A DNA stretch of 7,892 nt from NCBI GenBank assembly GCA_900548135.1, contig URJC01000110.1:1-7892 (forward strand). Reading direction: 5' to 3'. Source of the stretch: an uncultured Odoribacter sp. Lineage in GTDB: Bacteria; Bacteroidota; Bacteroidia; Bacteroidales; Marinifilaceae. Under the pieces are notes generated by a model. That model was given only the letters and a program-made list of their open reading frames with translations. It was not told the DNA's origin and made no database searches. The translations under genes were made by a program, and so were the position numbers. This document shows, one piece after another, positions 1-3,746 of the stretch (the first letter of the stretch is position 1; the number at the start of each line of letters is the position of its first letter).

Positions 1-21
1 GGGGTGGGGGGGGGGGGGGGG
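1..21. other. Poly-G tract at the window edge, probable artefact
   Basis: Twenty of these 21 bases are G; the only other base is T at position 5. In the pyruvate oxidase frame they would encode Gly-Trp followed by a run of glycines, which does not fit the family. Recognisable protein sequence (Ile-Arg-Pro-Glu-Tyr-Val) begins at about base 23. A G homopolymer at a contig end is typical of no-signal base calls in two-colour short-read chemistry, or of a poorly resolved end. A real phase-variable G tract is possible but less likely, because it would sit inside a conserved enzyme domain. Confidence 0.65.
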
Positions 22-688
22 CATACGCCCGGAGTACGTCATGGCAATGATTAATGAGGTAGCTAACAGTGATGCCATTTTTACGGTAGACACCGGAATG
101 ACTTGTGTATGGGGGGCACGTTATCTTCAGGCTAGTGGACAACGTAAAATGTTAGGCTCTTTTAATCACGGCAGTATGGCAAATGCTATGCCCCAGGCAA
201 TCGGTGCTGCGCTGGCTTATCCGCAACGGCAAGTCATTGCCTTGTGCGGGGACGGGGGGATTTCTATGTTGTTGGGTGATCTGGCTACGATTGTTGAATA
301 TGAACTGCCGGTCAAAGTGATTGTTTTTAATAACAGAAGCTTGGGAATGGTTAAGCTCGAAATGGAAGTAGACGGTTTGCCGGATAATGAAACTGATATG
401 TATAACCCGGATTTCTCTCTGGTGGCAAAGGCTATGGGAATGAAAGGACGTACAGTCAGCCGTCCGGATGACGTTTTGCCTGCCTTGATTGATGCCTTAA
501 ATACACCGGAGCCTGAGTTATTGAATATCATGACCGATCCTAATGCATTGGCAATGCCTCCGGAAATAGAACTGGATCAGATGACTGGGTTTGCCCGGGC
601 CATGTATAAAATGCTGATTAATGGGCGTAGCCGGGAAATTATTGATACAATCCGTTCTAATTATAAGCACATTAAAGAAGTGTTTTGA
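2..688 (+). CDS. poxB: Pyruvate oxidase / pyruvate:quinone oxidoreductase, 3' part only
   Basis: This is the C-terminal, thiamine-diphosphate-binding part of a PoxB-type enzyme, which decarboxylates pyruvate to acetate and CO2 and passes electrons through FAD to membrane quinone. The first ATG (base 41) is internal: the frame is open to the window edge and coding similarity starts near base 23, so the gene is 5'-truncated by the contig end. About 220 of some 570 residues remain. Seen directly: the block GSFNHGSMANAMPQAIGAA, the ThDP/Mg motif GDGG (codons at 248-259) and its closing Asn-Asn (329-334), with family-typical spacing. The last 25 or so residues form a charged amphipathic helix, in the place where E. 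coli PoxB carries its lipid-binding, activating C-terminal peptide. The gene converges with the DUF3127 gene and ends just before a long hairpin. Other ThDP enzymes such as acetolactate synthase are less likely, given the close match to the PoxB GSFNHGSMANAMPQ block. Confidence 0.88.
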   Translation, partial: GWGGGGGIRPEYVMAMINEVANSDAIFTVDTGMTCVWGARYLQASGQRKMLGSFNHGSMANAMPQAIGAALAYPQRQVIALCGDGGISMLLGDLATIVEYELPVKVIVFNNRSLGMVKLEMEVDGLPDNETDMYNPDFSLVAKAMGMKGRTVSRPDDVLPALIDALNTPEPELLNIMTDPNALAMPPEIELDQMTGFARAMYKMLINGRSREIIDTIRSNYKHIKEVF

Positions 689-724
689 CTTTTCAAGCAG
701 CAGATCAGACTTGGTTTGAATTGA

Positions 725-769
725 GTTCAAATGTTCCGTTGAGGAGAAGGTGAAACGGTACATTTGAAC
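725..769 (+). terminator. Long hairpin between convergent genes, probable terminator
   Basis: The arms GTTCAAATGTTCCGTT (725-740) and AACGGTACATTTGAAC (754-769) pair over 16 positions with a single T-T mismatch, around a 13-nt purine-rich loop. A short TTTT follows at 770-773. The hairpin lies 36 nt after the poxB stop and 7 nt before the end of the opposing DUF3127 gene, so it probably ends poxB transcription and may also stop opposing transcripts. The T tract is short on the + strand and nearly absent on the - strand, so Rho-independent activity is not certain. Confidence 0.6.
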
Positions 770-776
770 TTTTCAT

Positions 777-1151
777 TCAGAAAGGAAGATCATCGGCCTC
801 CGGCATAGCCGGAATATCTTCTACCCGGTATTCCGGCACTGGAATGTTTTCCGGATTTTTGGGGGCGATTTTTTCAATCCGCCAACCTTCCAGATTGGTG
901 AAATAAGATACTTGTCCCTTGTTTTCCCATTTTCTGCCCCGGATGTTGAAATAAACTTTGATGTCTTCATTCAGGGCAATATTTTCGAGTAAGTCGCACC
1001 GGTCTTGTATTAATTGCACCTTTACAAAATCATTCCATTGCGGATTTTTTTCATTTTCTACTTCAATGACAAATTCACGTTTCTGGAATTTTTCGCTGAT
1101 GTGTTGGGTTTCTTCTTTAAATATTAGCTTACCGCTTATTTCGTAATTCAT
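777..1151 (-). CDS. DUF3127 family protein with SSB-like acidic tail
   Basis: The 124-residue soluble protein has no signal peptide or membrane segment. It resembles the DUF3127 family, small predicted OB-fold proteins common in Bacteroidota whose function is unproven. The first 95 or so residues have a beta-rich pattern: an N-terminal strand (ISGKLIF), KREFVIEVE, VKVQLIQDRCDLL, IKVYFNIRGRKW and the closing LEGWRIEKI. A proline-rich linker follows (residues 97-115), and the protein ends in an acidic tip, Glu-Ala-Asp-Asp-Leu-Pro-Phe. That layout (OB-like core, flexible linker, acidic-Pro-Phe end) is the one used by single-stranded DNA-binding protein to recruit repair and replication partners. 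Nucleic-acid binding is therefore an inference, not shown. The gene has its own TATCTTTG -7 box about 30 nt upstream, directly after the terminator of the FKBP genes, and it converges with poxB. Confidence 0.8.
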   Translation of the reverse strand: MNYEISGKLIFKEETQHISEKFQKREFVIEVENEKNPQWNDFVKVQLIQDRCDLLENIALNEDIKVYFNIRGRKWENKGQVSYFTNLEGWRIEKIAPKNPENIPVPEYRVEDIPAMPEADDLPF

Positions 1152-1179
1152 GTGATTAAAATAATTGAGATTATGCTTG

Positions 1180-1187
1180 CAAAGATA
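1180..1187 (-). promoter_or_regulatory. -7 promoter box of the DUF3127 gene
   Basis: On the minus strand this reads TATCTTTG, an exact match to the Bacteroidota TAnnTTTG -7 element. It predicts a transcript start near 1173 and a leader of about 22 nt before the ATG at 1151. No clear TTTG -33 box lies 19-21 nt upstream, where the preceding terminator stem sits. The wider string TTATCTTTGC is repeated exactly in front of the FklB-like gene. Confidence 0.55.
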
Positions 1188-1220
1188 ACAAAGTCCGGAG
1201 GAATTTCTTCCCCCGGACTT
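1186..1220 (-). terminator. Probable intrinsic terminator of the FKBP genes
   Basis: The arms AAGTCCGG (1191-1198) and CCGGACTT (1213-1220) form a perfect 8-bp stem, extended by two more pairs after one mismatch. On the minus strand the stem is followed by TTTGTTAT, a weak U tract. It begins 22 nt after the stop of the FKBP lipoprotein gene. Its downstream edge merges with the -7 box of the DUF3127 gene, so termination of one unit and initiation of the next are packed into about 40 bp. Confidence 0.6.
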
Positions 1221-1242
1221 AGATTATCTCCTTAAAAGAGCG

Positions 1243-1950
1243 TTATTTTTTTGCCGGAGTTTCCGGTTTAACGATATCCAACAGTTCGACTTCGAAGATC
1301 AGGGTTTCGTTTGGTCCGATCGCATTATTACCTCTCTGACCGTATGCCTGATCGCTAGGGATATAGATTTCCCATTTAGAACCAACAGGCATTTCTTTAA
1401 TGGCTTTTGTCCATCCCGGAATCACATAGTTCAATTGGAATTGGGCTGGTTCACCTCTTTTATAAGAAGAATCAAATTCAGTTCCATCAATCAGGGTTCC
1501 TTTGTAATTTACTTTAACCACATCCGTTTCAGTTGGTTTTGCACCGTTACCCTGTTTGATCACTTTGTATTGGATACCATCTGCTAAAGTGTCGACACCG
1601 GATTTTTTAGCATTTTCTTTCAGGAATTTTTCTCCTTTTTCAGCGTTTTCCTGAGCTTTCTGCATGAATAATTTCTGGAAGTAGCTGTTCAGGAACATTT
1701 CCATAGCTTCCTGTGAAGTTTCAACTTTCTTATCTTGTTTAGCAGAGTTCATACCCGCAACAAAGGCACTCATATTCATATCTTTCATACCCATTTGTTG
1801 CATACCTTTACCATTGATGTATCCCAAATAAAAACTGGCACTGTCGGCAGCTGTTTTCAATGGTGCAGAAGTTTGGTTTATAGAGCCATTGTTACATCCC
1901 ATAACCATGGCACCTACTGCAAGCGTAAGTAGTAAATTTTTTGCTTTCAT
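1243..1950 (-). CDS. FKBP-type peptidyl-prolyl isomerase, lipoprotein
   Basis: The protein has 235 residues. It should catalyse cis-trans isomerisation of X-Pro bonds during folding of exported proteins. Residues 1-18 are a lipoprotein signal peptide (Lys-rich start, hydrophobic core, lipobox Val-Met-Gly-Cys) with Cys19 as the lipidated residue. Cys19 is followed by Asn-Asn-Gly-Ser, without the acidic residues of the Bacteroidota surface-export signal, so the protein probably faces the periplasm. Residues 32-125 form the helical FKBP N-terminal dimerisation region and 135-227 the FKBP catalytic domain. Active-site positions known from FKBP12 are present: Tyr149, Phe159-Asp160, Arg165, Phe171, Val176-Ile177, Trp180, Tyr203, Ile211 and Phe219. 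The Lys/Pro-rich tail is short. The gene lies 38 nt downstream of a second FKBP gene and is probably cotranscribed with it. FkpA of E. coli is a functional analogue, but that protein is not lipidated. Confidence 0.93.
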   Translation of the reverse strand: MKAKNLLLTLAVGAMVMGCNNGSINQTSAPLKTAADSASFYLGYINGKGMQQMGMKDMNMSAFVAGMNSAKQDKKVETSQEAMEMFLNSYFQKLFMQKAQENAEKGEKFLKENAKKSGVDTLADGIQYKVIKQGNGAKPTETDVVKVNYKGTLIDGTEFDSSYKRGEPAQFQLNYVIPGWTKAIKEMPVGSKWEIYIPSDQAYGQRGNNAIGPNETLIFEVELLDIVKPETPAKK

Positions 1951-1988
1951 TTTACTGTTAATTGAATGTTATAAAGTTTGATTTGTGA

Positions 1989-2591
1989 TTATACGATAGC
2001 TAAAAGCTCTACGTCGAAAATGAGGGTTTCGTTCGGACCAATGGACTGACCTGCCCCATGTGAACCATAGGCTAATTCTGAGGGAATGTATAATTGCCAT
2101 TTAGAACCCACAGGCATCAGTTGCAATGCTTCAACCCAACCTGCAATGACACCGCTTACCGGAAATTCTGCCGGTTCTCCTCTTTTGATAGAAGAGTCGA
2201 AAACCTGTCCGTTGATCAACCGGCCTTCGTAGTGGCATTTTACTGTATCGGAAGCTTTGGGTTTAGGACCGTCTCCTGCTTTCAGAATTTTGTATTGCAA
2301 ACCACTGGAAAGGGTAACGACACCTTCTTTGTTTTTATTTTCAGCCAGGAATTGTGCTCCGGCTTCTTTGGCTGCATCACCTTGTGCTTTTTGCAGTTTC
2401 TCAAAATAATCTTGTAATATATTATTAGCTTCGTCGGGCATAATTTCAGGCATTTTTCCTGCAAATACTGTGCTCAGTGCATCATTGAACGCTTCCATGT
2501 TGATGGTTTTCACCCCTGATGAAATCAGATTGCTGGCAATGCTTAAGCCCAGGCTATAGCTGACTTTGTCCATTTCGTTGTTATACTTCAT
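1989..2591 (-). CDS. FKBP-type peptidyl-prolyl isomerase, cytoplasmic FklB-like
   Basis: The protein has 200 residues, close to E. coli FklB (about 206), and no signal peptide, so it is predicted to be cytoplasmic. The FKBP N-terminal dimerisation region covers residues 6-90 (VSYSLGLSIASNL is typical) and the catalytic domain 100-200. Prolyl-isomerase residues match FKBP12: Tyr121, Phe131-Asp132, Arg137, Phe143, Val148-Ile149, Trp152, Tyr175, Ile184 and Phe192. The catalytic half is closely similar to that of the downstream FKBP lipoprotein; both contain FDSS, KRGEPA, MPVGSKW, AYG and IGPNETLIF. The two are paralogues, probably from a tandem duplication. An alternative start at Met7 (base 2573) would remove only six residues and cannot be excluded, since no Shine-Dalgarno marks either start. 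The gene is first in the two-gene unit, with a TATCTTTG promoter box about 30 nt upstream. Confidence 0.93.
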   Translation of the reverse strand: MKYNNEMDKVSYSLGLSIASNLISSGVKTINMEAFNDALSTVFAGKMPEIMPDEANNILQDYFEKLQKAQGDAAKEAGAQFLAENKNKEGVVTLSSGLQYKILKAGDGPKPKASDTVKCHYEGRLINGQVFDSSIKRGEPAEFPVSGVIAGWVEALQLMPVGSKWQLYIPSELAYGSHGAGQSIGPNETLIFDVELLAIV

Positions 2592-2619
2592 TCTGTTGAT
2601 GTTAAATTTTTTAATTGCG

Positions 2620-2627
2620 CAAAGATA
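2620..2627 (-). promoter_or_regulatory. -7 promoter box of the FKBP gene pair
   Basis: The minus strand reads TATCTTTG, an exact TAnnTTTG match, in the context TTATCTTTGC that also precedes the DUF3127 gene. It predicts a start near 2613 and a leader of about 22 nt. Upstream on the minus strand are T-rich tracts (ACTTTTT repeats at 2641-2668) but no TTTG -33 box at the ideal distance; the nearest TTTG is only 11 nt away. Confidence 0.55.
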
Positions 2628-2640
2628 AATTAAAAAGGCA

Positions 2641-2668
2641 AAAAGTAAAAAGTTAATGGTAAAAAGTG
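2641..2668. repeat. Three copies of AAAAAGT upstream of the FKBP promoter
   Basis: AAAAAGT occurs at 2641-2647, 2648-2654 and 2662-2668, the first two directly adjacent. On the minus strand these are ACTTTTT tracts in the -20 to -55 region of the FKBP gene pair. They could act as an UP-like or curved-DNA element, or simply reflect AT-rich intergenic sequence. Confidence 0.4.
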
Positions 2669-2683
2669 TGTTATAAAAACACC
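2661..2683 (-). terminator. Weak hairpin after lolD, possible terminator
   Basis: On the minus strand GTGTT (2683-2679) pairs with AACAC (2673-2669) across a 5-nt loop, and ACTTTTTA follows. It lies 44 nt downstream of the lolD stop. The stem is only five pairs and AT-rich, so this is a tentative call. Confidence 0.22.
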
Positions 2684-2726
2684 CTGTTTACATACGCATT
2701 TATACCCTCTTTTGTTTTATTGCTTT

Positions 2727-3383
2727 TTAATTTTGTATGATTTTGCCGTCACTTAATACTATTTTCTGATCAGATAGGGCGGCCAGTTCCATGTCGTGGG
2801 TGACAATGACGAAGGTTTGTTCCAGCTCGTCCCTTAAGGAGAAAAAGAGTTTGTGGAGCTCATTTTTGGTATGAGTATCCAGATTCCCGGAAGGTTCGTC
2901 TGCCAATACAACTTTAGGAGAGTTGATCAGAGCCCGGGCAACGGATACCCTTTGCTGCTCTCCTCCGGAGAGTTCTGCTGGTTTATGTGTTATCCTTTCG
3001 TGAAGCCCGAGACGGTCCAGGAGGTTCAGGGCTTTTTTTTCAGCTTCTTTCCGGCTCAGTCCTTGTATCCAGGCTGGCATGCAAACATTTTCCAAAGCTG
3101 TGAATTCAGGCAATAAATGATGAAATTGAAATACAAATCCGATGTTGTTGTTTCTGAAATCAGCTAATTTATTCGGGGAATAAGAGGCTATGTTTTCCTG
3201 ACCATACCATATTTCTCCTTCATCCGGGGAATCCAGGGTTCCCAGAATGTGCAACAAAGTGCTTTTTCCGGCTCCGCTGGCGCCGACGATGGTTACTATT
3301 TTTTTTTCAGGGATGATTAGGTTAATCCCTTTTAATACCTGCAGATTACTATAGCTTTTTTTTATATTTTTAATTTCTATCAT
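2727..3383 (-). CDS. lolD: Lipoprotein-releasing ABC transporter ATPase LolD
   Basis: The 218-residue ATP-binding subunit has the normal length for LolD. In the LolCDE complex it hydrolyses ATP at the inner face of the cytoplasmic membrane to extract outer-membrane-bound lipoproteins and hand them to LolA. Motifs in order: Walker [10 protein letters not shown] (34-42), Q-loop Gln86 within [15 protein letters not shown] (the LolD-typical block), ABC signature LSGGEQQR (138-145), Walker B VVLADEP (158-164), D-loop SGNLD (165-169) and switch His196 in VTHD. All catalytic residues are intact. The permease genes (lolC/lolE) are not adjacent, so the partner must be encoded elsewhere, as the gene is flanked by FKBP genes and a tRNA. 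MacB/FtsE-type ATPases are related, but the QFHHLLPEF stretch favours LolD. A TACATTTG -7 box lies 24 nt upstream of the start. Confidence 0.9.
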   Translation of the reverse strand: MIEIKNIKKSYSNLQVLKGINLIIPEKKIVTIVGASGAGKSTLLHILGTLDSPDEGEIWYGQENIASYSPNKLADFRNNNIGFVFQFHHLLPEFTALENVCMPAWIQGLSRKEAEKKALNLLDRLGLHERITHKPAELSGGEQQRVSVARALINSPKVVLADEPSGNLDTHTKNELHKLFFSLRDELEQTFVIVTHDMELAALSDQKIVLSDGKIIQN

Positions 3384-3391
3384 CTGTAGCT

Positions 3392-3407
3392 GTTATTTAG
3401 GAATAAC
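3392..3407. repeat. Inverted repeat at the predicted lolD transcript start
   Basis: GTTATT (3392-3397) and AATAAC (3402-3407) form a perfect 6-bp inverted repeat around TAGG. It lies between the lolD -7 box and the lolD start codon and would cover the predicted +1. It may be an operator half-site pair or a small leader hairpin, though AT-rich palindromes of this size also arise by chance. Confidence 0.35.
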
Positions 3408-3414
3408 AAATGTA
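3407..3414 (-). promoter_or_regulatory. -7 promoter box of lolD
   Basis: The minus strand reads TACATTTG, an exact match to TAnnTTTG, 24 nt upstream of the lolD ATG. The predicted start is near 3400, giving a leader of about 17 nt. No TTTG -33 element is seen 19-21 nt further upstream, where the sequence is A-rich. Confidence 0.5.
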
Positions 3415-3450
3415 TGATATTTTTTTATTATCTGTGTTTTTCCGGATTTT

Positions 3451-3485
3451 GAAAATATTTTTGATTCTTGTATGAAATATTTTTG
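3451..3485 (+). repeat. Two near-identical copies of GAAA(A)TATTTTTG
   Basis: GAAAATATTTTTG (3451-3463) and GAAATATTTTTG (3474-3485) are direct repeats with 23-nt periodicity in the lolD/tRNA divergent region. Each contains TATTTTTG, which itself fits the TAnnTTTG -7 consensus, so they may be accessory start sites or decoys upstream of the main tRNA promoter. Confidence 0.4.
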
Positions 3486-3493
3486 TTTTATGG

Positions 3494-3524
3494 TTTGAGT
3501 ATTTGGAATTTAATATTACTTTTG
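3494..3524 (+). promoter_or_regulatory. Promoter of the tRNA-Leu gene
   Basis: A -33 box TTTG (3494-3497) and a -7 box TACTTTTG (3517-3524) are separated by 19 nt, the spacing expected for the Bacteroidota primary sigma factor. The predicted start is near 3530, about 14 nt before the mature tRNA 5' end. It is the only promoter in the window with both elements at the right spacing. Confidence 0.75.
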
Positions 3525-3543
3525 CAGCGTCAAAAATTGGCAT

Positions 3544-3625
3544 GCGGGCGTGGTGGAATTGGTAGACACGCCAGACTTAGGATCTGGTGTCGCAAGACTT
3601 GGGGGTTCGAGTCCCTTCGCCCGTA
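3544..3625 (+). tRNA. tRNA-Leu (anticodon UAG)
   Basis: This 82-nt class II tRNA reads CUN leucine codons, chiefly CUA and CUG. The acceptor arms GCGGGCG (3544-3550) and CGCCCGT (3618-3624) pair, and discriminator A is at 3625 as needed for leucine. The D stem is GTG/CAC. The anticodon stem CCAGA/TCTGG encloses loop CTTAGGA with anticodon TAG at 3578-3580. The long variable arm folds as GTC-GCAA-GAC. The T arm carries TTCGAGT between GGGGG and CCCTT. No 3' CCA is encoded, so it must be added after transcription. Position 1-72 is a G-U rather than a G-C pair, and two G-U pairs close the T stem. The gene has its own promoter and a strong terminator. Confidence 0.96.
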
Positions 3626-3635
3626 CTGAGCAGGG

Positions 3636-3663
3636 AAGCCGCCTTATCTGAGGTGGCTTTTTT
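3636..3663 (+). terminator. Intrinsic terminator after tRNA-Leu
   Basis: The stem AAGCCGCC / GGTGGCTT (8 bp, one G-U) with an 8-nt loop is followed by a run of six T (3658-3663). It lies 11 nt after the tRNA and should separate the tRNA from tig. Confidence 0.85.
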
Positions 3664-3701
3664 CTGATTGAGGAATAAATAAAAGCAAATATAGTAAAAC
3701 C

Positions 3702-3726
3702 GTTGTAACTATATTGTTGTTACAAC
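3702..3726. repeat. Inverted repeat GTTGTAAC-N9-GTTACAAC upstream of tig
   Basis: The 8-bp arms (3702-3709 and 3719-3726) are perfect inverted repeats with a 9-nt spacer, ending 20 nt before the tig start codon. The spacer and right arm contain TATTGTTG (3712-3719), one mismatch from the TAnnTTTG -7 box. If that box is used, the palindrome overlaps the promoter and could be an operator; otherwise it may be a 5' leader hairpin. Confidence 0.5.
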
Positions 3727-3746
3727 CGCTGAAACAAACAATTGGC

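Noticed and set aside
41..43. ATG at 41 as the true start of the first gene
   Set aside because: The frame is open upstream, and residues before it (Ile-Arg-Pro-Glu-Tyr-Val) match the PoxB family; the remaining domain is only about 40% of the enzyme, so the ATG is internal.
2094..2417. Plus-strand frame of 107 codons opposite the FklB-like gene
   Set aside because: It is Cys/Phe-rich nonsense read antisense to a conserved FKBP domain.
3384..3543. Possible small gene or small RNA in the lolD/tRNA divergent gap
   Set aside because: The stretch is AT-rich and fully used by two promoters, direct repeats and a small palindrome; no open frame with a plausible start and no terminator-bounded transcript is visible.
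3714..3746. TTG start adding 11 residues to trigger factor
   Set aside because: The extension has no family counterpart and lies within an inverted repeat; the ATG at 3747 starts exactly where trigger factors begin.
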